Positions 49,101-59,099 of a DNA stretch of 64,000 nucleotides are shown here, piece after piece (within the stretch, counting starts at the first letter, position 1; every line of letters starts with the position of its first letter). The position numbers were made by a program, and so were the translations under genes. The stretch lies in NCBI GenBank assembly GCA_010645155.1, contig JAAGOF010000069.1:38199-102198 (forward strand). Direction: 5' to 3'. The notes under the pieces were generated by a model. The model saw only the letters and a list, made by a program, of their open reading frames with translations. It was not told the DNA's origin and ran no database searches. This DNA comes from Tigriopus japonicus (Eukaryota > Arthropoda > Copepoda > Harpacticoida > Harpacticidae).

Positions 49101-52100
49101 GCGGATCAAATGACCGACAATCAAAATAGAGCGGTTTTTTGATCGCCTTATGAAATCTCACTACTGTGAGACTGACATTCCGAATCGTTTCTAAATTTGA
49201 TTGCGTTGGTTAATATTGGCGCTAATTTGATGTTCGGTCAATCGTACTGGCTCTCTTTTGATTTTCTCTCTTATGATTTTCGCGCTATCAAAGCGATCAA
49301 GGCGATCAAAAAACCGCTCTCTTTTGATTGTCGGTCATTTGATCCGCTCTAATTTGATATAGCACCGTTGAGGGCATGCTAAATCATATAGTTATATAGG
49401 TGTTATATAGTTATATAGCTAGCCATATAGGTGAAGCGAATGTTGTTGGTCTTTAAAATCGTTCTTACCACAGGCCACTAGGACTCAGCAAGCCCGTGAT
49501 TTGAACCACGAATGTTGCGGATATTTGGCAAATTCTCAACCGTTAGGCTAAGACTGCTTGCCTATTTAAACATGATTTATATTCAATAAGTTATTGGCGA
49601 GCGCAAACCAACTTGTTTACAAAATCCCACGAGCACCTGACCGCCAAACAGGCATAACAACAGAGCTTGAAAGCGCATTTTTCTCTAATGTTAGTCATAA
49701 GATAAGTAGGGACGGGCAAATAGTGCAAAAATATTTTTGGTAACATAAACACATTTTCTACATTTTTGCTCTTTTCACCTTTATTTTCACTTTTTATTTG
49801 CGAATTTGGCCAAAATTGACAAATTGTAAAGACAATTTTAGGTTTTGAGAATCTAGTAACTTTTGAATCAAATTTTGAACTTGTCAAAAAAGCTTCCATT
49901 TGCCATCAAACATTTTCAGCACCTTGAAGAAATATGTGCATTTCAGACACAAACCTCAGAGGTCATCTTGGCTTTAACAAAAGCATCCCCTGATAAAGAA
50001 TCTCAATGCATGCAACCAACAAATATCAAAGCTAAAGAAACTCAAGTTATGATAATGGAATGATTTTTGGCACAGTTTTGCGATTTTGTTTTTTAGGGTA
50101 AAAAATCTGACCACAACTAAACTTTTCAACAAGCAATAGACCTTATCTGCCATAAAATATGGTAGCACTGCCAACTCGAAATCCATTTTTATAACTGTCG
50201 ATGAAACTCGAAATCGAACTAGTTCGAGTGTTGCGAAATTGGTCCCTGTTTAGGTCTTTTCAAAAAGTTCAATACAACCTGCCCTTTTTGACAGCGATAA
50301 ACTGCCGAGTCAAAACTGGCAGCAATCCTGGTTCGAAACACATCACTATGCGAGACCGTGTCCAAGATTGCTACTCTTGCTGCTCTTTCGCCATGAGGAA
50401 GGTACTTTGCATCTAATGACAACAAAACAAAGTTGTTTTGTTGAACTTGAGATTACCCAAAACAAGAAACTTTAATGTCATTTTTTTGCCTCGTAGCTTA
50501 TGGAAATCAGCCTCATTGCGGAGGACGGAGCCTCATCACGGAGGACGGAGCCTCATCACGGAGGACGGAGCCTCATCACGGAGGACGGAGCCTCATTACG
50601 GAGGACAGAAGCTCATCATTGAGGGGGAGTGTGGATAATATCCATGGGCAAATCTTGCCCCTCCCTTGGCTCATCAGAGCACTTCTCGTGGGACGAACGA
50701 GCCCCTCTCGTGGGATGAACGAGTCCTTTTCGTGAAATGAATAAGCTCCATTTTTTGTGTACAATGCAATATTGTAAGTTATGAATTTAAAAGTTTTGCC
50801 CCAAAATTTCGGACACCTGGTGCATCCCAGGCCAATCGCTAATTGGCCTGTGCGTTCTAGTCAAAATTCTATAAATATCTGTGATAATGAACTAGTCATG
50901 ATAGTCCAATAAATGTGCCAGGGGGCTTCACACAGGGTGGGCATTTTTNNNNNNNNNNNNNNNNNNNNNNNNNNNNNNNNNNNNNNNNNNNNNNNNNNNN
51001 NNNNNNNNNNNNNNNNNNNNNNNNNNNNNNNNNNNNNNNNNNNNNNNNNNNNNNNNNNNNNNNNNNNNNNNNNNNNNNNNNNNNNNNNNNNNNNNNNNNN
51101 NNNNNNNNNNNNNNNNNNNNNNNNNNNNNNNNNNNNNNNNNNNNNNNNNNNNNNNNNNNNNNNNNNNNNNNNNNNNNNNNNNNNNNNNNNNNNNNNNNNN
51201 NNNNNNNNNNNNNNNNNNNNNNNNNNNNNNNNNNNNNNNNNNNNNNNNNNNNNNNNNNNNNNNNNNNNNNNNNNNNNNNNNNNNNNNNNNNNNNNNNNNN
51301 NNNNNNNNNNNNNNNNNNNNNNNNNNNNNNNNNNNNNNNNNNNNNNNNNNNNNNNNNNNNNNNNNNNNNNNNCGCCATTGAAACAACGTGAAATGCACGC
51401 AGAAATAATCAAAAAGATTGAAGGTGTGTAGCCCCCTGGCACATTTATTGGACTATCATGACTAGTTCATTATCACTAGGGCTGAATATTTTAGGTTTTA
51501 CATAAAAACCTAGGTTTTAACCTAAAACGCCTTTTTTGGGCAATTTTTACCTAAAACCGAGTTTTCAACCTAATCATAACTTTTTTCTTAGCCCAAAGTC
51601 ATTTGCAGGATAAGATTCCTTACCCCATTGTCTTTGAAAATAAAACAAAGGAAGAATAGAGTGAGAGCTCAATGCTTTTCATCCCCCCCAACATGCCAAA
51701 TCAGCGTTAGCACTTGGTTTCAGGCCGACATTCACAATTGTCGTTTGAAATACTGGTAATTACGGGCGCTCACTGCCATTTTTGAGGTCACATACCGCCA
51801 TATCATGCCACTTTTGAGCGACAATTTTCTCGTTTTCAATTATTTCATATCGGTTTTAGGTCGAAAATTTGAAATCTCGTTGTTATGGGTCGAAAATTTT
51901 GTATGTCGTTTTTTTATATCGAAAATTTTGGATCCCTTTTCTTAGGGCGAAAATTTTGGATCTTGTTTTTTAGGTCGAAAATTTTAGCTCTCGTTGTTTT
52001 ATGTCGACAAATTTGGATCTCGTTTTTTGTTATCGAAAATTTTGGATCTCAGCATTTTAGGTCGAAAATTTTGGATCTCGTTTTTTGTTATCGAAAATTT

Positions 52101-55100
52101 TGGATCTCAGATTTATAGGTCGAAAATTATGGATCTCGTTGTTTCAGATCGCAAATTTTGGATCTCGTTGTTTTAGATCGAAAATTTTGGACCTCGTTGT
52201 TTTAGATCGAAAATTATGGATCTCGTTGTTTTAGATCGAAAATTTTGGATTTCTTTTTTAGGTCGAAAATTTTGGATCTCTTTTTTTAGGTCGAAAATTT
52301 TACTTAGAAAACTTTTTGGATCTCGGTTTTTAGATCGAAAAAAATCGGATCTCGTTTTTAATGTGAAAATTTACAATCTCGGTTTTTGGTCGATTTTCTA
52401 ACTTTATACCATAATCTGCCACTTGACAAACATCACTGTCACAAACTTTTCTTTTTTGCCATTTGCTGCCACTATCCCCCAAAACAGATAAATTTTTCGC
52501 TGCCTCTGTCTCTACTCAACCACTTTTACTCTTGCAAGGAGTAAACTGCGATAAAACAATAAAAAATGACAACTTTGGTCTGAAGAGCGTTTGAAAAGCG
52601 TGTTATTTAGTCAACCTAAAAAAAACCTAAAACGTGATTTTGGGCAACCTATTTATGTCATAATTTGTCTAAAAAGTTAACCTAAAATATTCAGCCCTAA
52701 TTATCACAGACATTTATTGACTTTTGATTAGAACGCACAGGCCAATTAGTGATTGGCTTGGGATGCACCATAAGGGGGCTTCACACCTTCAATCTTTTTG
52801 ATTATTTCTGCGTGCATTTCACGTTGTTTCAATTCATTGCTGCAAGACTTGAGGCAAAAGGACTATTAATTGTATGCAATTTAGTTGAATTGAACATATG
52901 TCGTTTCTCATATGTTCAATACATATGTTCAACTCAACGACATTGCATATTATAAATAGTCCTTTTGTCCCCAGTTTTGCTGCAGCAGATGTTTCTAATT
53001 ATTGTCAATATTGCTGCCCCACTCTGTTCAAGTGTTTTTGTCTCCTGTGGACACCTTTCTTTTACGTTTGTTAGACTTTTGAACACTTATGGACACCTTG
53101 AATTGCTAATACTAAGTGACCCTCTGTATTCAGTGGGCTCACAGGGCGGATATACGGAAATTTTTGTTAGACGAGTTACAGCTCTTGCACGTTAGAACTT
53201 TATATTTCCAAAGATTTAAGTTGTGCCCAAACAAACAAATTTCCCTTCATGCCAAATTTGTGTTCGTTTTGAAATGTTGTGATGAAATAATGTGAAGTTA
53301 ACGTGCATAATCATGCCTCTGGTCTGACGGGTTATTCTTTACAGGCCCTGACCGATTGGGGCATTTTAAGGCGGAACAAGTGACCATGACTTCAACCCCA
53401 CGAACGAACTTGTTTGGGCACAACTGCTTGGAAAACATCACAGCCAAAGGTCAGCTGGGGCCTGAAAATTGTCCAACAAAATGTTAGCCCTGTCTGCCCT
53501 AGGATCTCCTCTCTGGGAACTCTGTGAGTGGGCTCTTTAACCTTTTATGCATAGCTTACGTTAAGCTTTTTATTTCATTTTGGAGCCACTTATTCACACG
53601 TGAAAAGTTGTGCTCTTCAAAATGACCAAAATTGCTTTTGTTTGCCACAACAGTGTTCAGAAATCCATGAGTTTGTAGGTCTGAAATTGATCACTCAGAA
53701 TCAAGTGTGATCGGTTTGTTGTTGTTGATGTTTTAAAATGGGCCACAAGAGGCGCGGAATACGCAGTATTTTTTAAGGTGGCCATGTCATATTAGTATAG
53801 AGAGGTGGACTGTTCCTTAGATCGGCACTAGGACGCCATCTGCTTTTAGTGTTTCCAGTTTTTGAGGTGTTGACTACCCTTTAGCGCAATTAAAGATTAT
53901 GCAAAGCTCTGCTTTTTTGCATGTCAGGTACTTGACCATGCCTACTCAAATTGAGTGTTGAACGCAAGAGCTAACAACCAAAACCTTTGACTAATTTCTG
54001 TTCATTATGAATTATTTTGCGTTCAAAGTTTTGGAAAGCCTGGAAGAGCTTTAATCATGGTAATTTTTGCAACGATTGTGGCGCAGCCTGATTAGCCCAC
54101 AAAGCTCAAAAATCGTGCCAGTATTTTACAAGTCTCTATTCTTAAATTTCTGCACGGGTTCCAAAAACCCGTTTTTGTTGAGTTGAGTTGAGTTGAGTTT
54201 TGAAGCTTTGATACCTTAAACTGATGCGGAGCTAAAATTGGAAATCAGTTTTCAAAAGCAAGAAAGATTGCAAAACCAAAGTAGGATTTTTGAAACCCAT
54301 TTAGAAAATTATGAATAGTAATGACACGATCACCCTGAACAATACGGACTCTTGATCAAAATCAACAACATTTGCACATCCTCAGCAAATGTCAAAATAA
54401 ATAGATTCTGTCAACCTAGATAGGCATTGCAGATCCTCAAGGCCACAAATTTGACTCAGAATCAACAACAATACCTCAAAACAAGTGGAAATCGTCAAGT
54501 GTGAGTCCTGTTGCATATTGTTAAATGTTTCCATCACACAACATCTTGACTTACAGAATTAGCGTCTTCGAAAGTTGCTTAATATGACTCTCTTGTTTTT
54601 TTCTCAACTACGTATGGTGCGCCTCTTGTGGTCAACTTTAGAACCTCAAAGGACAACAAATCTTGATCTGAGGCCATTGGTCAACAACAACAACAACAAC
54701 AACAACAACGCTTTTTGCCTTCTTGCTCTTCATTGTAGAGGGTTTGGAAATTGAAGGTGGCATTTTTGGATGCAAAATAACTTCAAAATGAGGCAAAAAT
54801 CGTGATGTTCTTAAACTATTTCTTCATACAATAATTAAGAATTTCCAGTGGACTGCCACACATTTCAAATCATTAGGGATGTGAGGCATCCAAACTTAGG
54901 TTTAAAAATATTGGCTTCCTTGGCTGCAGCCTTTAAAACTAAACTTTCAGTTTAGTTTAGTTAACTTTTAATTTAGTTGAAGCCTTTCAACTAAAATTCC
55001 AGAAGAACAAGTGCGGATCATTTGCTCATGTGCAGAGAGGAGATTCAAGACCATAGTCAAAAGCAAGGGCCTCTAAGTTGAATAACTGAGAAATACATCG

Positions 55101-58100
55101 GCTAAATATTGTTGCAATCAACATCATAAGTAACAAGTGCTTTCCACGGCTCAGTTATTCATGTCTGATTTTAAGTGGTGCACCCTGTAGCTGCAATAAA
55201 AATCTCCAACCAGCCCCCCAAAAATCCTTCATCTTTTCTCAAAAACCATTCCTCCAATCCTGGCAGAAGAACAATATCCACAAATTTTGTTTGCTCTTGC
55301 ATTTCCAAAACTATGATTTTTGTCAATATCACTTTTTGAACAATGATTTTGGAAAAAACGGGTATATTTTTTTTGTAAGAAAACCTTTCTTCTTGGAATC
55401 CGTCAGTTATCATTTGGTTGCTTTACAATTACTGGATTTGACTTTTTTTGGTCAATGTACCACATTTTCCGAAATTTGCATTCGAAAAAATCCAAGAAAA
55501 GATAGCTCACGTCACTTTTTCCGTAACAATTTTGAAACCAAATTTTCAAAAACTATTTGAAAAATAGATATTTTAGTTTTAAAACATCAGTGAAAAGCAC
55601 GTTTTTGTCCCAAAATACATAAAAATGCAAATAAAGACCTCAAATGCACAAAAATGTTTTTGAAATCAAATTGTAAAAAGCAATATTTTTAGTGCTAAGC
55701 TTGGATGCTTGAGCCTTGCTCATCCAGCAAAGCCAGGTATCATCCACATATTTCATATAGTCAATTTCAAGCATGGTATCAGAATGGTTCTGTCTGTGGG
55801 TGTGGATCAAGTTCTAAATTTTCCCTGAGAAAGGTTGGGAGGAGAATTGATCCTGGGACCTCTCTTACGATAAAATACTGCGCTAACCATGATACCACAT
55901 GTCATCCCTACCAAAAATTATTTCATGCCATGAAAAGCATTGAAAGTAAAGCATTTTTTAGGCCTGTGTTCTCATAATATGGTCATGCCAATCATATGTT
56001 ACTTATTTTTGGTGGAAATCCTATAATCATAAGAAAACATTTAAGAAGTTTAGCCTTTTTGGCTTTTTATTCTGTGATATAGCTTTATGTTGCACAAACC
56101 TAGCTTGTTTGAAAATTTAGCTTTAAAGCTTGGCTGGAATTTAGTCACACTGATGAGGCCAATTGGATGGAAGATTCAATCTTTTCAAGAACATTCATAT
56201 TTCTCCAAACAACCCATGGCTACTAAAATCAAGTTCATCATGTGCTTAAAGAATAGTGCTCCTTTTGGTACAAGTCATGAGTACTTGTTTTCTTATCCTT
56301 TTTGTTTTAAAATCTGTCACTTGTGGACTAGTGATCCATGTTTTATCCAATAATTTGCCTGACAACAAAGTGAACAATAAATATAAGTTTAGACCAAATG
56401 AAAAAAATAACTGAGTTCAAAATTCATTGCTCTTTTCAATACAAAATGTCAACCAGGCATCCTTAATTTCCATTGAAGTCTACTGATAATAAATAACTTG
56501 TTTGCAAAAGCTTTTGGTGGCCACATTCTTCACACAATACTTATTTCAAGTTTTGTAGAACTTGGCATTAGTGTGCCAATCCCATTTCACATGTTTACCA
56601 ATGTTCCTTGAAGGAGGAGATATCAAGGGACCATAGAACAACCACAGAAGGTTGTCTGGGGAGTTATTGGTCAAACTCTTGCAAATTGGGCCCTAAATCA
56701 TGCAAAATGTTCATTAACAATTGAGATTCTCCTTCATATGTCATTCCATGGTACTATTTTTGAATTATGTGTTAACTTCTTGGTAGTTTCTCAATCTAAA
56801 GGGTTGGGCATAGTAACACTTGGTTCACCACATTCAACACCATGGGTAAAATTGGAAGAGCACAAACCTCAATAATGCAATTGTTCTTAAGGCTGAAAAA
56901 ATCTTGGACTGTTTTAACATGTAAACCAAAATATTCCAATCTCACATGTTAATTGAAATCTTTGAAGAATAGTACAAAATGGTTCAAGTTCTTTGGACTA
57001 TCATAATTTGGAAGTATCAGTTTCAAATTTAAAAACGTTAATGTGAAGGAAATAATGAAATGGAAATTTGAACTTGCCAAAATTCTTAGATTGTACTATA
57101 GTGAAATATGGTAGAGATTTTTTAGAAGACAAAAAAAAATAATTTGTCAAAAATCCAAGTTCCTTTAAAGATTTTGCAAGTTAAAAATCATGTTTTGTTA
57201 AAGTTCATCAATTTCTTGAGCTTCAACGATTCATACAGTTATTATGTTTGAGGTATTATTTTTTTATTATATTTTTATTTGACTGGATTCATTGTAAGAC
57301 AATGACTTTTGTTTTAACTAGCTGAGTCAAATAATATTGTTTTTTTTTTTTGCTTCTTAGGCCTCAAGTTGTACAGCCTCAGACCGTAAACTTGTCCTTT
57401 GTTGAGAAGTCCTTGATGAGAGTGACAAGTCACAGAATTTTCTAAGGGCTGCCAAATGATGACCTTACATTAGGCCTATTTACACATAATTGTTTTTTTT
57501 TGTCAACATTTTCATGGATTTGAAGTTTTTACACATAAAAGAGGTCGTAATTCATAAATGTAAACAAATAAACAAATAGTTCAGAAAGCAAACAAAGAGC
57601 TATTAAATGGAATCGTAATTTTGGCAAATAAACTCTTGGAACGTTTGGCAAGACTTTCTGCCCGAACTGACGGATTTGTAGTTTTGGGCAGATCGTCTTG
57701 TAGCCTTTTTAGAACAATTTCAAGGATTCATTTTAAAATCTTATGCATATTATACATGTACTGTTTGGTCGACCTTCTCGCCGAAATGAATGATCGATAA
57801 CGATGCGATGAAGAAAGATAACTTAGGCGCATTCTAGTTTTACTCCTGTTTTTGGGGCCGGCTTGGGCCGACGTGACCTCAATGTCTCTATGGATTTCGA
57901 GTTGGCAGTGCTGCCATATTTTATGGCAGATAAGGTCTATTGCCTGCGGAAAAGTTTAGTAGTGGTCAGCTGTTTAACCCTAAAAACCAAAATGGCAAAA
58001 CTCTGCCAAAAATCCAACTCTAAACACATCTATATTCTTGAAAGCTTTTGTCCCAAGAAAATTGCAGAAAACTGCAGATTCGCCCAATATGAGGTTTACC

Positions 58101-59087
58101 AACAAAATCACAATTTGCTGGCCACCATAAAAGGACTAAAAAAGTTTGCTCTTAATTTTGATTTGGCATTTTTCAAAACGCCACTCATATGGAAAATGTC
58201 TTGACATATCCGGCAAAAAATTTGAAAAGTCTGGAACAAGATTGCAGTATTTGAGTAGTAATTTACAGAGAAGGCAAAAAGGATTGCCAATAGTTTGGCA
58301 ACCTTGCTACCAACTAAAGGTTCCCTGAGCTTTGTGCCTAGAAACTGATTAGTGCTTGATTTGCTTGAGGTAGGTGAAATGAAAACAAGCCAAGGTTGAA
58401 AATTTGATGTGCTTGATAGCTTGGAAAATCCCATCAGTACACCTAGACCTTATATAAATCAATTTGATCAGAATAATCGAAAAAAAATGAGTTAACAACT
58501 CATGGTTAGGTCACTGTTGTGTCACTTACCCGATTAAAGTTGTCTCTGGCAAAACGAAAACCTTCAGCATCTTGTTTCAAATGTTTTGTAGGTCTAATTG
58601 CTTCCCCGGCAGATACGGATCTTCTATTACGTGGTGTAACAGCTCGCAAAATTCGAACCAGCACTGGTGAGCTGAAGGGTCTTTCTGGCATCAAAGCATC
58701 TTCATCTCTCGCACCATAATTTTGATCTAATAAGTCATTGTGACTTCTAAACCTTCTTTGTCGGTCGTAAAGCGTACTCAAGGTAGGGTGAAAAAGATGC
58801 TGGTGCCTGGTTGATCTACCATCAAGAAGTCGTGGTCCCATGGATGCTGAATTTCTTCTAGAAGTACTAGGGGAGAAAAACCTGTATGAACCACTAAAAA
58901 AAGGCTAGTTCGCAAGTTGGACGGCATATCTAATAATTCCTTTGTTATTAAAATGAGCACCTTCGGTAGAAACATAATTGCACCAACCTTGTAGAAATTC
59001 TTAACCCTGACCGTTGACCCTCTACTCCAAGTCGATTGTGGATGGCAGGACTTGTTTCATCCGATACAGAAAAATAATCTTGCAAAC
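46103..59087 (-). CDS. Unrecognised Ser-rich, probably disordered protein; 5' exon(s) not found
   Basis: Three minus-strand exons join with matching phases: 59087-58988, 58866-58530 and 47125-46103. The first junction completes a Ser codon (AG plus T), and the second is phase 0 between a GTAAGT donor and a TTTTTTTTCCAG acceptor. The visible part is about 485 residues and ends at a TGA; the first exon begins inside a codon, so at least one exon lies upstream. Exon 2 is Arg-rich (VRILRAVTPRNRRSVSAGEA). Exon 3 alternates basic and acidic Ser-rich stretches, including DESDSDDDQE, and contains a short conserved-looking block (FLNMAMRTLVVDQLKNVG). No domain is recognised; composition suggests a scaffold or nuclear protein, but that is a guess. 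The 11.4-kb second intron contains most of the repeats listed from 47.9 to 58.0 kb. Confidence 0.7.
47126..47878. other. Intron sequence, 3' part
   Basis: AT-rich, no ORF. A short segment near 47735-47775 (AAATTATTGTCAATACTGCTGC) recurs at about 52990-53015, marking another low-copy dispersed repeat. Confidence 0.5.
47884..48115. repeat. 36-bp minisatellite rich in CGGATTCG
   Basis: About four tandem copies of a 36-bp unit built from CGGATTCGGATTCGTTCGGA plus TTTTAGCGCGAATTTT. Because 36 is a multiple of three and the unit lacks stops, it is open on both strands, giving artificial frames that repeat GFGFVRILARIF. It begins beside a TAGAGCTGTGCATCGG word that resembles a hAT terminus, so it may be the edge of a larger element. 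Confidence 0.9.
48116..48856. other. Intron sequence, no features
   Basis: Very AT-rich with no recognisable coding, RNA or complete repeat. Confidence 0.5.
49081..49367. mobile_element. 287-bp MITE with 70-bp inverted ends
   Basis: The ends are CGGTGTCCTATAAC and, complemented, CGGTGCTATATCAA. They lead into long inverted arms that share GAGCGGATCAAATGACCGAC. Flanks are TTAAGGG and TTGAGGG, a 7-bp duplication with one mismatch. The uninterrupted paralogue at 25165-25437 reads straight through (GTGCTGAGGGCATGC), which confirms the insertion. The GGTGTCC-like ends recall Merlin elements, but the duplication length is not decisive. Confidence 0.85.
49488..49563 (-). pseudogene. tRNA-like sequence (SINE head)
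   Basis: The 76-bp segment has a tRNA-sized layout: GCAAGC at the 5' side can pair with GCTTGC at the 3' side as an acceptor stem, and A-box and B-box words are present. The T-stem has a mismatch and there is no proper anticodon stem, so it is not a working tRNA. Confidence 0.55.
50070..50200. repeat. Short dispersed element, copy 2 (reverse)
   Basis: Contains CTTATCTGCCATAAAATATG and CACTGCCAACTCGAAATCCA, the complement of words at 57893-57950. Same family as 35124-35256. Confidence 0.7.
50511..50610. repeat. 20-bp tandem repeat, five copies
   Basis: Five near-perfect copies of CCTCATCACGGAGGACGGAG. The array is locally GC-rich inside AT-rich intron. Just downstream (about 50690-50745) a different unit of about 22 bp (CTCGTGGGACGAACGAGCCC-like) is repeated about three times. 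Confidence 0.95.
50949..51372. other. Assembly gap, 424 N
   Basis: Run of N in the loop of a large palindrome; all frames reported across it are artefacts. Confidence 1.
51477..52699. mobile_element. hAT-like nonautonomous element with TAGGGCTG ends
   Basis: Both ends carry TAGGGCTGAATATTTTAGG as a perfect inverted repeat. The perfect 8-bp duplication ATTATCAC flanks it (51469-51476 and 52700-52707). Removing the 1223-bp insert restores the arm of the surrounding palindrome. The interior is dominated by a minisatellite; no transposase is encoded. Confidence 0.93.
51855..52395. repeat. Minisatellite of about 33-bp units inside the hAT-like element
   Basis: Roughly sixteen copies of a unit containing GGTCGAAAATTTTGGATCTC, with spacing varying by a few bases. 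The frames across it repeat RKFWIS and SKILDL words and are artefacts of the array. Confidence 0.9.
52846..52985. repeat. Palindromic repeat of about 65-bp arms
   Basis: GGCAAAAGGACTATTAATTG mirrors TATAAATAGTCCTTTTGTCC, and AACATATGTCG at the centre mirrors CATATGTTCAACTCAACGAC. It lies directly next to the larger palindrome and may belong to the same element family. Confidence 0.7.
52986..55692. other. Intron sequence with simple repeats
   Basis: No gene is supported. A short exon-like stretch occurs at 53355-53480, preceded by TTCTTTACAG on the plus strand, but it has no partner. A GAGTT pentamer repeat lies at 54180-54200 and a (CAA)n array of about nine units at 54682-54709. Confidence 0.45.
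55693..55910 (-). mobile_element. tRNA-derived SINE, copy 2
   Basis: Aligns with 21316-21541 over the whole length. On the minus strand the head reads GTGGTATCATGGTTAGCGCAG with a decayed B box (GGATCAATTCTCC), followed by the shared body. It is more diverged than copy 1. Confidence 0.75.
55911..57883. other. Intron sequence, no features
   Basis: AT-rich, with frames under 100 codons and no recognisable domains. Confidence 0.5.
57884..58022. repeat. Short dispersed element, copy 3
   Basis: Starts ATGGATTTCGAGTTGGCAG and contains TATTTTATGGCAGATAAGGT, matching the complement of 50070-50200 and more weakly 35124-35256. Confidence 0.7.
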
Positions 59088-59099
59088 CTGAAAATAGAA

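Larger units (their letters stand above)
48857..49563 (-). mobile_element. SINE-like repeat with tRNA-like head, carrying a MITE
   Basis: The region matches 25165-25437 on either side of a 287-bp insert. At its right end, on the minus strand, lies a tRNA-like head with an A-box-like TAGCCTAACGG and B-box-like GGTTCAAATCA. This makes it a likely polymerase III-driven SINE transcribed leftwards. It is unrelated in sequence to the 21316-21541 SINE family. Confidence 0.6.
50820..52835. repeat. Large gapped palindrome interrupted by a hAT-like element
   Basis: The left arm (50820-50935, with GCCAATCGCTAATTGGCCTG) is mirrored on the right by two pieces, 51430-51476 and 52700-52772. These are one arm split by the 51477-52699 insertion. 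A second inverted pair nests in it: 51373-51432 mirrors 52775-52835 (AATGCACGCAGAAATAATCA against TGATTATTTCTGCGTGCATT). The 424-base N gap sits in the loop, as expected where assembly fails at a hairpin. Confidence 0.75.

Noticed and set aside
50861..51442. Long frames of 156-193 codons
   Set aside because: They exist only because they run through the N gap.
47884..52400. Tandem arrays considered as CRISPR arrays
   Set aside because: Units are contiguous or variably spaced with no unique spacers, and the DNA is eukaryotic.
53355..53480. Exon-like block after TTCTTTACAG on the plus strand
   Set aside because: No upstream donor or partner exon in a compatible frame; it lies inside the intron of a minus-strand gene amid repeats.
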